Below, piece by piece: positions 22,273 to 34,618 of a stretch of DNA of 64,000 nucleotides. The number at the start of each line of letters is the position of its first letter. The stretch's first letter is position 1. Both the position numbers and the translations under genes were made by a program. The notes under the pieces were generated by a model. That model searched no databases. It saw only the letters and a program-made list of their open reading frames with translations, and had not been told where the DNA came from. The DNA comes from Laetiporus sulphureus 93-53 (lineage: Eukaryota > Basidiomycota > Agaricomycetes > Polyporales > Laetiporaceae), in assembly GCF_001632365.1 (NCBI RefSeq), contig NW_024468529.1, positions 233,762-297,761 on the forward strand, read 5' to 3'.

Positions 22273-23420
22273 ATGTGAACAATCTATTCGACATCGGGCA
22301 TTAGCTCACAGAAAGTTCCTCACAAAGCTGCGATAATCATGAAGCCGACCGACAATGCTTACTATCGTCGTGCGATGTCCGAGCAAAGAGTAGAGATGCA
22401 GTTCCATCGGTCACAGTTCTTCATCCTAACGCCCCAAAGTGCATATTGACGGCACCCACAGGTATCCTTGGCAGTAGCAGATTTGTTAATACGAAAACGT
22501 CCCTTCATCGCGGCCGCTTAAGGTGTCGGCTGCGCGGGTTCAGAGGATGACGGCGAATTGTCACGCCTCGTGGTGATAGCGGGGTTCAGTTGATCGACAG
22601 GGTAAAGATACATATCTTGAATATTGTGTTCGTGAGACGTGGCTTTTTGCACCGTAGCATGAAATTGACGGGAAAAAGCATGAGATCTACAGTATCGCAA
22701 CATTCGACGAAGCAGTACCAGCCCTGCGCACTCTACCTGACCCTGTGCCATATTTGCTCCTGCGCACGTGACGCGCCAATTATGTAAACAGTCTATGCTA
22801 AAACTAATTATTAATTTGTTCACTTCTGCATTCATATCCACTGCAAAAAAAAAGTAGCGATTCCTATTATGAGAAGGGTGTTGGATTTCTTTTGAGTTTC
22901 CTTTCCTTGACATCCTATCATTTCATGTAGGCAGCAGTTATATACAGTTCTATCAATGTTGTAAAGGCAGTTGTCATTAATAATTACTTGCTTCCTCTTG
23001 GACTGCGGCTTTCAAAGACCGAGCGGAGGTCGTCCGATTAGCGATTAGAGCGGGGCTTGAATCGCGTGGCACGGCGGTGGCTGGGCTGTGGCTGATCAGC
23101 ATGACACATCATACTCCTGATAGTTCATGAGCAATAGCGTAACGGAAGTGGCTCTCTACATGTTCTCAGAAAGACGGAATGTCGCCAACTATCGGCTGCA
23201 GTGAGCGTCCCTTCCACGTGCGAACGGCTGGTGCTGGGCAACTGGACCGACTTTGGCCGGGGGCTAAAAGCCGTCCCCCTGTTAGGTCCGACATGGAGCG
23301 CCTGCCTATCCGTAACAGGGGAGTCTTCCTTATGTGTTAGTGCTCAGTCTCACTAAAACAAACTCTGGAACAAGCGTTCCTGGTATATTAGGCATAAAGT
23401 GTTCTGCTAGCACGACTGAT
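22273..23420. other. Intergenic, no gene recognised
   Basis: A minus-strand frame ends at 22518 with the polar tail DNSPSSSEPAQPTP, which would suit the end of a membrane protein, but nothing upstream could be joined to it. No recognisable gene, repeat or RNA is seen in 22.9-23.4 kb. Confidence 0.3.
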
Positions 23421-24689
23421 CTATTTAATCAACACAGGGGAAACAGCCTTTGAATCTAGTTGAGCGCCACCTTCACACCATATGCGTATCTCGCCTACCT
23501 GCTTCGTGATCTCATAGATCCTTCTCTGGCCCATGAAGAGGATAGCTGCGGTCAGAACGCTCTGCAGCAATTTACTACCGACGCCCTTGTATAGTCCTTC
23601 GATCCCTTCCTCCCGGATGATGGTCAGCAGGCCGTCGAGCGAGGACTTGTACTTGAGCGCATGCGCCTGTCCCGCCTGCAGCCTGCTCTTGACCACGCTG
23701 CGCAACGGGTCATCTTAATGCGAGTGACTACACGGAAACCACGGTACTCACATGTATGGATATGTCGTCGATGTAGCCACTGAATTGCGAATCAACCAGT
23801 GAGTGCAACGATAACATCCTTCACGCTCACCTAGTTTCGAGATGGCACCAAGAAGGAAGTAGTCCCAGTCAGACAGGACAGCAATGGCCGCCGCAGCTGC
23901 GGGACCGGCTGCTCGCAATCGAGCCGTCCTGCGCCTCACCAATATGTTCTTCAGCTGCTCAAAGACAGTATACTGCAACATAGGGTTGACAACAAGGATC
24001 AACGCGGGCCCAATGCCTCGCCAGAAGGCCCCAATACCACCCTTTCGAAGAATGTACTTGATGGTCTGAACGATGCCTAAGCGCTTGGGCTTCGGACTAC
24101 CGGGTTCTGCTGATGAAGACTGGCTCATCGACTGGACGGCTTGGGACGTCTGAATCACCCAGATGGGGTTGCTTATGATCGTGGTGGAGGAACCGGCGAT
24201 GAGTCCCGCCAGCATGGACTCGGTAGTGCTCAGTCCCTTCCCTCCTGCTCTAGAGGAGAGTATGGCACCGCGCGACCGCTCGTAGAAGTAATAATAGACT
24301 CTGATGGACGCGGCTCGAAATGTCAGTTGTTGACCTGCGACGACTGTTACGTACCCGTTCGTGATAGCGATCCCCAGGAGGCTGGAGTTGAGGCCACTGT
24401 ACAAGCCGAGGAAGCCTTCGCGTTTGATAACATCTATAATCGCTTCATAGGTTGACTGCCCGAACACTCTGTCACTGCAGCTCGCAGACACGGTTCTTGC
24501 CGGCTCACTTTATGCTCCTTCTTCGTCTCTACGGCTGCTCTAGTTGAGAGGAAAATGAGGGGACTGTCGTCGCAATTTGTCACCAACGGCGTTCGCAGGC
24601 TACTCAAGAGCGGCTCACTATGAGACCGACATGGCTATGATGCCGCCAGCCGCACCAGCCACAGCATGGATAACCGAATCGCTAGGCAT
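23421..24689 (-). CDS. ANT1: Peroxisomal adenine nucleotide carrier (PMP47/ANT1, SLC25A17 type)
   Basis: Mitochondrial-carrier-fold protein. The first exon starts at 24689 (MPSDSVIHAVAGAAGG) and joins to YPLIFLSTRAAVE, the first carrier signature. A 53-nt intron then leads to TYEAIIDVIKREGFLGLYSG and, after another, to VYYYFYERSRG. The second repeat carries NPIWVIQTSQAV, the variant typical of the PMP34/PMP47 subgroup. The third carries YPYIVVKSRLQAG and GLYKGVGSKLLQSVLTAAI. In the family it exchanges cytosolic ATP for peroxisomal AMP, feeding fatty-acyl-CoA activation inside peroxisomes. The last exon may be entered after EITKQ, giving the ending AVSPVLIK, or read straight through; both use the same stop. 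All three repeats are complete. The subgroup call rests on the NPIWV and third-repeat motifs. Confidence 0.85.
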
Positions 24690-25009
24690 TATGGTATAGA
24701 TTTCTCAATCACACCAGGGTTGAACGTTGAGCAACAGGATATATGGCAAAGGCAAGAGGCGCACTCAATCCGCGCGCTAGCCACGCGGCGGTAATCATGA
24801 TCGGCCGCGGACAACTCCGTGGCATGCGGAGAAATCACATGGGCCCCCAGCGTCTCACCAATCACAGCCACATTTCACATCTCGCCGGCTCGACGGGAAC
24901 ACATGAAAGTCGTCCGTACGAAAATATATAAATTTCACCGACACTTGCCCGTGGTAAAGAAAGTAGTAAAGACTATGCATCTGAAGCAACACGTCAATCT
25001 GTCCGCAAG
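24690..25009. other. Short spacer between carrier start and E2 stop
   Basis: 320 bp holding the carrier promoter and the E2 3' end. No TATA box or repeat is seen. Confidence 0.4.
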
Positions 25010-28000
25010 CTAAGCAGTGCCGGACTGCAGCTGCGTCAGCAACGACTTGAGCTCCTGCACATCGGCTTGGAAACCATTCGAGCTTCCCGTCGCTGTCGTC
25101 TTGTGAGCACTGTACCCACCATCATCAGTAAGCTTGCCATCATCCTGTGCCAGCCAATCGTCGAGCTGCGCCATGATCGAGCGTGCTTTGAGACGGAAGT
25201 GAGTCCGAATGACATCCTCGAAAGGTTCCGGTGGATTCTTCAGGTTTCCCAACATCTATACGAAGGTGATTAGTACGATTCATGAGGATACAAGGGCCGT
25301 AAGGGGTTACCGCAGTCTTGACCACCATTCGTCGCACATTGGCCGAGTCTGCACGAGCGTGAAGGTGAACCCGATGTCTAAAAAGAGCACTGGGCGAATT
25401 GCTCACATGCGCGTGACTGGGGAGTACCCGCACTTTGTGCCCACCCGGGTTCATTCAGATACGGCTCCTCACAAAGGATCATTGACTGGATCGATATGAG
25501 CACCTACAAAGACACCGTTAGTCACAGGCCAAAAAGGCTCCGGTACGGCGGTCGACGTACCTGAAGCAGGGTTGACTTGCCTGCTACCCATCCAGGACCG
25601 GTCCATGTCCCGAGGAGAGACAAGCAGACCTTTCCATCCTAATGGTCAAGGTGAGACCACGCCACATGCTGAGTTCTAATCACCGCACTAACCGCATACA
25701 GATTTGGGTTGAATCGGAACTTGCCTCCGTTGGTCTGCAGTCACCGTTTTCAGGGGCTTCGCGAAGTAGATAGTCTTCATTCTTACCGTCATATATTTGA
25801 CATTCGGAGGCGACTGATTATAGCTTGGTCCAAGGAACACATCGAACAGATAACTGGGGTGGCCGCCGGTGAGTTCGGAACCCCAACGCGCAGCAAAAGG
25901 CGCTTACCACCCGTTATAGTAACTGGGCGGGTATTGAAGATCAGCGGAGCGAGAGCTAGAAGATTATGTTGAAACATACGGAGTACCCTCGGGACCAGTG
26001 ATCAAAACTTTGATGACATCCACACGGGTCTCGTCCACCCGCAGAAAGATCGACGAATTCCAGGCAACGGGCAAATTGGTTGTGAGCACGGCAAGCTGGA
26101 GAATACCAGTCATGATTCGGCTGTGGAACGCGCATAACATCGTCGACGCACCTCTTTTGCAATGGCAAGAGAACGTTTCGGAATGTCGGCGTTTGCCAGC
26201 ATACGAGCTTCATTGTTGAAATAGAATTTGTAGTGTGGTGTCGGGTCGTCGGTGTTTGGCGCTGGCGCCTCGGACGGCGGAATTGTCAAATCACAGTACT
26301 CGAAGCGCACCCTATTCGCCCACTTTACATAGGCCCTCATAGTGTCTTCTTCCGTCTCCCCAGCCTGGACCTCCGGGTTGTCTGCGTGAGAAGAGCCAGG
26401 GATTTTTGGGAGACTCGCATGTAATCTCTGAACGAACGCGTCTCCCTTCGTCTCACCGAGAGAACGATCGATGGCTTTGGCAGTAGCAAGTATGCGCTGA
26501 CAGAAGCTAAGCAGTTTGGTGTTCTCCTCGGACAATGTGCGCCCATTGTCCCGTGCCTTGCCCTTGTCATCAGTGGTCATCCGCTTCTGTTCCTCCGTCA
26601 TTTCCGCCTCCGATTCGGCCTGCTTCGGTCCCTCAAGACCTTTAAGAGCCGCAGAGGCTTGAATGACGATCGCTTCAAGAAGTTCCCGTGGCCCAGAGCT
26701 GCCTTCGTAAACAATTGCACGCTCACGGATCCTGGGGCTCCCTTTCGTCGGCATCTTCTTTCCGGCAACGGTCTTAACGGATGCAACAACCATGATGGGC
26801 ATAGCCATCATGCTAGCCAACGCTTCGTGACAAGAAATCGTCTGGAGATAGTCAATCAACATGTGCCAATGCATGGCACAAGGATAATCATACCTCAAGC
26901 CATTCAAACAACTCTAGATACAACACAGATCGGTCAGACATATCAGCCAGCGAATCATTCCGTAGCAGTTGACTGCTGACGAAGTTGAATCGTCGGCGGA
27001 GATGCGCCAGAGCAGTTGGGTGGACGAGGTAGTCACTTGTTCGGGCTCCTCCAGGCCGACGCAGAGAAGGCAGGAAGACGCGAATCTCTGAAAGCAAGTT
27101 CGCAAGCTTCTCATCATTCGCCCGCTGCGCCATTAATGCCTCAAGTTGCCCCGACGTCTATATATCAGAATGTCAGCGACATTCATACTAGAATACGGCT
27201 CAACTTACATCCTCTCTTATGTCTCCGGCATAACCTACACCAAGCTTCGCTTTCTTCCCTTGTCCGACTGGAGGATAATAGTTGTCTTCATCCTCGTCTT
27301 CGTCGTGATCATGCAACACCTGTAGCGGTACAGTCTCAGTTTTCCGCCTTTTCCCACCCGTCACTTTTCCCCCTTGACTGCTTGGAACATCCTGGGACTG
27401 CCCAATGAACAGTTTCTCCAGCATAGCGAGACCTATGCCGAGAATGACACCCTGTAGATTGGAGCAATGGAATAAAGATAAATCCTCTGTTGGAGAGCGC
27501 AGTGACTTGGTAGAATCTACAGCGATGGGCTCTCCACAAGCGAAACAGAACGTTCTTCTACACTTGGTGCATGTTCGAGGAACGATTTTCTGTAGATGTT
27601 TCACATAGGTATCAAATTCGGCCTGAGGGAGCGGTCAGACGTTTGCGGATGCTTCTCAGCGAATCAACTCACAAATATCGAGAAGAAATCCTGCTTTCTC
27701 CTGGTGACAGACGCACCACAACCATGAGGACAGCGGCACTCGCCTTCGCTGAGTTCCCTATAGAGACCGAAAAGGAAGCTTTGCTCTCCACCCTCGGGGC
27801 AGCCCTTCATCCACTGTCCCTGAGTCATAAGAGTGACTTGCTCATTGGCTTCGGGCACAAAAACAACCTCCGGTTCCTCCTCCACTTCGATGACTTCTTC
27901 ACGCCGGTCTTTTGAGAAGAAGATGCCTGTGCGAACATCAGCATTAGTCAAGGAGGATGTCGTAGATTATCACCTGCGTATGGATCGGCAGTAGAGGAGA

Positions 28001-28480
28001 CGGTAACAGCTGCGGGCCTCATGCTATCGTCCGAGTCATAATCGGCAAAGTCCTCCACTATCATGCATGATGAGCGAGGCGCCGCATAAGATCAAACGCA
28101 CGCATACCTTCGTCCTCAGCGTCATCCTCGTCTATGGCCTCGTTTGTCCCGTCATCATCATCAGGCGTCTGGCCATGCTAATCAGTGAATGGCCCACAGC
28201 GAGATGTCAGGAGGCGCGTACGATCATCCTGGACTTGGGCTGCATATCCGACGCGTCGTTGGAACTCATCTCCACGTCACCATCATCCTCATCAGTAATG
28301 TGGTCAAAGCCGCCATCAAATATGCGTTCGGCTGCCTGCATGACATCCCCATACTTCTTCAATGCCGCTCGCGCTTGGGCCGCGGTCGCGCCCTACGTCG
28401 GAGAATGTGAGGTTTCGGGTACCGAAAGAGCATGATGTGAGCCATACCATCTCCACGAGCTGCACTACCTCTTTCTCCAT
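25010..28480 (-). CDS. UBA + IBR-like zinc + BIRC6-type E2 ubiquitin-conjugating enzyme
   Basis: A gene of more than ten exons whose frames join in phase. From the ATG at 28480: a UBA domain (VVQLVEM then GATAAQARAALKKYGDVMQ), an acidic linker, a zinc cluster (CRCPHGC ... CTKCRRTFCFACGE) resembling an IBR/RBR finger, a helical middle region, and a C-terminal UBC domain. The UBC matches the BIRC6 type: FLRVDETRVDVIKVLITGPE, FRFNPNLYADGKVCLSLLGT with the catalytic Cys codon at 25626-25624, LISIQSMILCEEPYLNEPGW, then RRMVVKTA and KNPPEPFEDVIRTHF. As in BIRC6/UBE2O, the usual HPN is FNPN. It should accept ubiquitin from E1, and the UBA and zinc modules suggest ubiquitin binding and self-contained E3 function (inference). 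An exon upstream of 28480 is possible. Confidence 0.85.
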
Positions 28481-29553
28481 CGCTGAGAAGGTTACCGTGG
28501 AAGACGAGTAGAGTGCATACAGAGACGAAGGTATGGTCGCGCTGCACGCGGGCGCGTTTCGAGACCTGCATATCCCGAAACGGCAGGAGCTGCTCACGGG
28601 CAGAACTTGCAGCCTGTTTTTGAGCTGCAACCTTTTTGCATTGCGAGACTCGCATCTTCTGCTCGTCGCATTCGCTCTGAACTCTTTTCCACTTAATTCA
28701 GGCCCTTGCTCTTCTCAGATCTGATCAGCAGCGTAGAAGGCGCCGAGCAACCACATGCCGGCATTGGCTTGGGTACTTGCGCCTAGAGAGGCATTGGACC
28801 CGCTTGTCCAGTTTAGAACTGGCTCCCGAAGTCCAGCCATACGGACTTCTCGGCATCCTGATTGGTGAAAGCTATTATTTCGTTCGATCAGAAACGAGAC
28901 AGCCTGCTCGTCCACGAAAATGGCTTCGACTGCATTCGCATTAACGAATTGCAACTCCACTCCGCTTCGTCCCAAGCTACTTCGTACACGGGATCTGGAA
29001 GGCATTCTCGCCGCGGACCTCAAGAGTTTTTTGCTGCGTAAGCTCCAGCCAGACCGCTTATAGTGCGGCGCATGGATTAAATCTTATATGTATATACTCT
29101 GATCGTGCGTATCCCATTCGTCGAGTATCGAGTGACTAACCGAGCCGGCTGTGCGACGGGATTGCATGCAGAACATGCGAAATCATCTTTCTTGACAAAT
29201 CATGTTATACATCAGACGACATCCCCCTGCAAGCAAGCAAGCGCCGGCCTGGGGGATCGGTCTCGATAGGGGCGGACAGCCCCGTGCGGTGCGTTTGTTT
29301 TCGGGAAAGGCGGACGGCGCAGGTGACTCAGGGCCGCATGAGCCCCGCACAGAGAGCGCGGACATGAACTCCCCAGCGCTCATTTGACTTCGCGCAGATA
29401 CCTTCTGCAATTGGATTGCACCGTCAGCATGGCTCGGCATCCACAGTAGCGCAAACTCTTATCGACAATCAGAAATAAGCAGTGACGTCACGTCTCATGC
29501 ATCTAGACGGCGGTTCGATTCGCATTTCCATCTACGAACTGGACTTTCCGCCC
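28481..29553. other. Divergent intergenic region, no gene recognised
   Basis: It lies between the E2 and the Zn2Cys6 regulator. Minus-strand frames at 29023-28715 and 29440-29183 have no recognised motif. The frame upstream of the E2 start stays open for a short way, so part of this may be an unrecognised first exon or 5' leader. Confidence 0.35.
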
Positions 29554-29602
29554 AAAAAGTGTGACATCGAACCTGTGAAATAGGTTCGATGTCACACTTT
29601 TT
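29554..29602. repeat. Perfect inverted repeat (21-bp arms, 7-nt loop)
   Basis: The left arm 29554-29574 and right arm 29582-29602 are exact reverse complements around the loop GTGAAAT. Each arm contains AAAGTGTGACATCGAACC or its complement. Similar GGACTT/CCGC bases flank both sides imperfectly. It lies 232 bp upstream of the regulator start codon. It could form a strong hairpin in DNA or RNA, or be a dimeric protein-binding site or the tip of a decayed element. Confidence 0.9.
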
Positions 29603-29833
29603 GCGGACTTTGTTTTGCAAACCAGATTCTGGGACGAGGGTCCACTTCTGAGGCCTGAGACCGTAATAGAAAGTTTTGGTACGAGCTGCGATTCAATCAC
29701 CGAAACCTCCATCCCAAGATTGCGTGGAGCTCCGCGAAGTGCGTCCCGGAGCCGACAATTTGGCCGGTCCAGCGCCATATAACCCTCCCTATTCTGCCTT
29801 CGAGCTGCACCTCGCCACTGAGTCCCCCCCTCC

Positions 29834-32800
29834 ATGTCTTTGCACGCTGCTTACTCCGAGCCCTCCGATGAGGAGAGGCTCAACAGTCCTTCTGAGAGGC
29901 ATGCGAGCGTTGATCGCGCCTCACGACGACGGAGCACGCGCGGTGCGTGCAGACTTTGGTTCTCGCGCATGCCAGACGCTCACTTGTTCTCGCTTCCTTA
30001 TCGTCTATGCAGCCTGCGATCAGTGTCGCCGAACCAAAAGCAAGTGCGAACGTGACAAGTCTGCTTCAACCAAGCAAGCTTGCCGAGGGTGTGTGGCTCT
30101 GGGTCTCTGTACGTGCTGCCTGTTTCCCTTCAACGCATTGCATGACTGACAACATCGCTTAGCCTGCACATATGCCGGTGAGTGCTAGCAGGCTCAGTCA
30201 GATTGATCTTGCGGCTCAGCGGCTCTGCAGGCCCGAGCCACAAGAGAGGTCCTCCAAAAGGGTGAGCAGTAGCGTATGCTATGTTCAGGCAAAACATTGA
30301 ACAACCGCTGTTCGTTAGATACATACTCGCGATTGAGCGTCGCCTGCATCAAGTCGAAGCGCTCTTAGGCACTATCATCGGCTCGGATGATCCACGTGCT
30401 CGCGGTCTTCTCCAGGATCTATCTCAGGATCAGCTGGCTAGTCAGATCATCCAGAGAGTCGACGTTGGGCCGTTTGGGCCGAAAGGCCGCGTCGCACACC
30501 CGTAAGTTCTATACGACGCATGATACTGACATCGTATGATTTAATGCGTCGATAACAGTTTCGGCTCAACGAAGGAAGACTTTCTGGCATCGATAATGAC
30601 AGGCATTGGTGAGGACATCTCGGATTCCTCGAAGAGCAATCAGGTATCCCCTCCGCGATCCGGTAACTAGACATCTTCCCCCTCTTGTGAGAGCAAGCGT
30701 TAAACTTGATGGACGGATCTTAGACAATCTGGCTTTAGTGAGTCCGAGCAGCAGTTGGCAAGATAATCTGCAGCGTCTGCTTCTACCTCGAGCTCCTGGA
30801 TCGAACTTTCCGCAGAACGCCACCGACACGGGTAATGCTGGAATCTCGTCGCCGGATCCCAGAACCAGACGGGCTTCGTTCCCGCTGATGTCGAACCATA
30901 TTGCGTTCCCTTCCAAAGCCCATCCTATCTCTCCGATGGTTTCCTTGTCCTCCCTAGCTTCTTTTCCGTCTTCCTCTGGCGTTGATCGGATGGGATGGGA
31001 TAGCCTTGAGGGTCTGGAGAAGATCGACAGTGCGTCGTTTCGTGTTTCACCGTGCTCATCTAACCGGAGACAACAGGTGAATCTGGCGATTCCGATGATC
31101 TAGACATCAAGATGCCCCCTCAGATCGAGGATGTGTATGTCGATCAGGATACGCAGGTGACTATTTTCTTCACCCACGGGCTCTTTTTCTGTGACCAACA
31201 AGAATGATGTAGATGCGCATTGCCAACCGCATCAGCGGGTTGCAGATCCTGTCCCAATGCCAGAGGATCCTGACAGGCCGACGCGAGCAGCAATTGTAAG
31301 CGGTAGTCGCAGTTTTTGTTGCGTTTGCTCATTTTTTGTGCTCAGGGAGTGCCCTTGGCCATTGGCAGAGAGGAGAATCGATCAGATTCCTGACCTTTCC
31401 TCCATGCTACCCAACCTACCTGCGGAGCCAGAACAACACAGCCTCATACAGTCATTCTTTTCATATGTCCACCCCATGTTCCCTGTCATCAATAGGGCTT
31501 GCTTCACAGCATTGTATAATCAGAAGTGAGTCGCCTCTTCACAGTTCGCCCGGCTTTTTCTAAATTATAAACGGCACAGGCTGAATAGGTTTGCTCTGTC
31601 CCCATGCTCCAATCCCTCAGCATCTCACGTAATTCTGCATCTATTCTAGCGGTGTTCAAGGCTCTTCTGCTCTATCGGAGATTGTAAGAATATCATTCGA
31701 CGCTCTTTTGCTTGCAGTTTTTTCGGTCGCCTCTCGTCATATCGAGTCCCAGTCTGGAGAACAAGACAGCAGCGATTATGCCGTTGAATCACTGAAACTC
31801 ATTGGTAGGTCTCTCGTGAGCGAGTACGAATGGAATCTCATACCAATTCGTTTACTAGCCTCGACGGCTGGTCAGTCGCACCCGCTACTTTGTCAAGCAT
31901 TGTTGCTTCTCGGCTACCGCAGCGTCGGCATGGGTGGGTATGCATGACTCGGGATTCGAGCTGGCTCTGATTTGTCTATCGTCAGGATTCGTTGAGGCAG
32001 CTTGGATGTACATTGGTGAGTTCCACGGCGACACGTCATTGCGAATATCAGCTGATTGCTTCCTCCTATAGGCATGGCCATCCGGATGGTATGTAATCAC
32101 GCAATCACATGTGAGAGCTCCAGGCGTTGAGTTTCTTACTTGGCAGGCCGAGTCCCTGGGCATCCATCGAGCTGTGTACAATCTCACAGCGCCGGCGTCA
32201 GGTTTAGTCACGAAAGATGAACAGCAGATGCGCCAGCAAATCTGGGCATGCTGTCTGATCGCCGACAGGTATGGTGCTTTGATCCCACGCCGAAACAGGT
32301 GTTTACCAATCTTTAGATATGTTTCTGTGCTTCTTGGTAATGAATTTGAGCAATTTCCTCTTCCATTGCACTGACACCGCGGCTAGGTCGGCCGTCGGCG
32401 GTCCGCGCTACCGACTTCGATACCCCTCCAGTGGACACCAGCCAGGTCAGCTAATACATCCGTTCTTCCATTCTCAGACTTACTCTGTGCCAGCTTCGGG
32501 ATGAGGATACCGTCTTCTACGCTCTCCCGCATGAATTCGCTCTCCGCACTGAACAGGTGAGCGAGACGACCGTTCTCCTCTGCTTGAATGGTTCTCGCGC
32601 ATTGTGTGAGTTTCAATCAACTAGCATTGCGCTCCAGTAGTTTGGCTAATCGTCGATAAGCTTCCATCATCGCCTCGATCATGGACGAGCTGTATGCCAT
32701 CGCCCAGCCGGTGGAATCTGTCCTCGAGATACGCGCCAAACACTTGGAGTACCGGCTCTCGCAATGGCGGCAATCGCTACCGCCGTCGTTGCAATTCGAT

Positions 32801-33841
32801 CAATCCAGAATTTCCGTCTTACCGCCCCCGTGCGTTCTGGAACTTCATATTCAATACTGGTGGGCGGTTATCCTCTTGTACCGAGCGTTGTGAGTGTTTT
32901 CATCGAATTTCAGTTGCTGATAATTAATCTGTTCTTATGCACAGCGTCCATGGCCCCCTGTCAAGGGGCTTCTATTCGGGCCCTGAAGGGATGCAATCGA
33001 AGGCCCTAGGCCTTTGTCGAGACGCTGCTGGCCAGATCTCGTCGATATGTGAGCCCGCATTGTCCCCCATGTTTCGTTCGTAGTCTAAGTGGTTCCCACA
33101 CTAGTGACGGTCATGCAGAACCAGCCGATGAAGTTCATGTCAGCATTCCTTCCTGGATATCTATTTGCCACTGGGTACGTATCCTCGTAAAGTGTCAACA
33201 CGTATCAACATCTGAACGTCCACTTTGTAGAATCATTGATGTGCTTACATGTACGGATATCATTCTCCTTTATATCTTAAGAAACTGACTTATGCATCTC
33301 GCAGTGAGCATTCTACGTCATGACGACATCTCGAGTGCTAGACTTCGGTCTACGATGGCTTCGCTTCGACGCATTGAGGTGAGCCATTGTTGCTCCGAGC
33401 CTCGCTCGAGGTCAACTAACGATCCACCTTTAGATGACCTGGTCAATGGCTCGCGTCGTGCAGAATCTGCTGGATCGGACCATATCTCCTTCTACTACGA
33501 CTCCTGTTGCTGCACCATCATCGCCGACGCGCTCTAAGCGTCCAGCGCGAGACGTGTTCTCCGACGATGAGCACGCAGAGCGTAGCCCCAAGAAGATGCC
33601 TACGCCATCGAACTCTACGCACTTCGTGAAGGATACTGGGCATGCCTACGACAATCTTGGCCGCATGCTAGGCCTCGACACGGGTCTCGGTTTCATCACG
33701 TCGCAGCCATATCCAGGATTCCAGTATCGAAGCCCTTCTCTCGAAAGTCCGACCGCTGTCCACTCGTTCCAGAGCGTGGGATATGGCGCCGAAACCTTCC
33801 CCACTGTGACATCTTCCTCTCCTTCGTTCGGTATCTGGTGA
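29834..33841 (+). CDS. Zn2Cys6 fungal transcription factor
   Basis: A gene with many introns starting at the ATG at 29834. After a Ser/Arg-rich start comes the binuclear cluster ACDQCRRTKSKCERDKS and, further on, CRGCVALGL then SCTYAG across an intron: six cysteines in C-x2-C-x6-C-x11-C-x2-C-x6-C spacing. Next are the linker PSHKRGPPKG and the heptad-like LAIERRLHQVEALLGTII. The middle homology (Fungal_trans, XlnR-like) is visible as LIQSFFSYVHPMFPVI, SVASRHIESQSGE, AESLGIHRAVYNL, RQQIWACCLIADR and RPSAVRATDFDTPPVDTSQ. The C-terminus is Ser/Pro/Thr-rich, ending SSSPSFGIW. It should bind CGG-containing DNA as a dimer. Its targets are unknown and the neighbours give no clue. Several internal intron ends are uncertain. 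Confidence 0.86.
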
Positions 33842-34618
33842 ATAATCACTCTCCTTCGAACATTTGACTTTCCCATGGACCGCTCTGTGCCAGATATTAT
33901 TGTGAAAGTTGTATGCCGATCGACCCATTCTGTATCAGTTGGATAGGTACTCGCACCACACTGTATCATCTAGAGTAGATTCCCGCTTTACCTCGCTATT
34001 TACTGGGAATAGGAAAAGAGTACGTACAGTACTGCGGAAACGGAGTGTTATTTATGTATTTATGTATTTATTCAGTCGAATATACATGTCGGACGCTGTT
34101 ACCCCCTTGTTGTTTATTTGGCAAAAGCTGTGGAACCAAACAAGCTGGTCCGTGCGCGCTACCGCTTGGAAGTATATAAGGGCCACCCGGACACTATGAT
34201 TCCTTACCACTCTGGCCTTTTGGCTTAGATCAAGTGTAGTATCTGTTCTTAATAGTTTAACCACTATTATGGAGGCACCGCCTCTATTATTGGTTATCTA
34301 ATTTTTGCCGCCCCTGCTCCTCGGGCTCTGCTTGCAACCTGGGGACGTGATGACCTTGCTACTGCAGTACCGGCTTGTGTCGTCGGGGGATCCTCCTTCT
34401 CTTTGTGACATCGCTTCTGCTCGTCAGTCGACCTGCATTGAGATGTTGCAAATGGATTGAGGTTTTGTCTTATCTTTATGTGTGCATTTAGTGCACTGCA
34501 ACGTAGTGTTTTCAAGAATGTATTAGATGCTGTTACTGTCGATATTCCCGTACGCATGATAAGGCAATGCAGCATATTGTGGCCACAAAAGTACCCATAG
34601 ACAAACATTGTATGGAGA
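33842..34618. other. Intergenic, 3' ends of two converging genes
   Basis: AT-richer DNA with short TATTTATG repeats near 34050-34075. No open frame with a motif. It probably holds two 3' untranslated regions. Confidence 0.4.
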
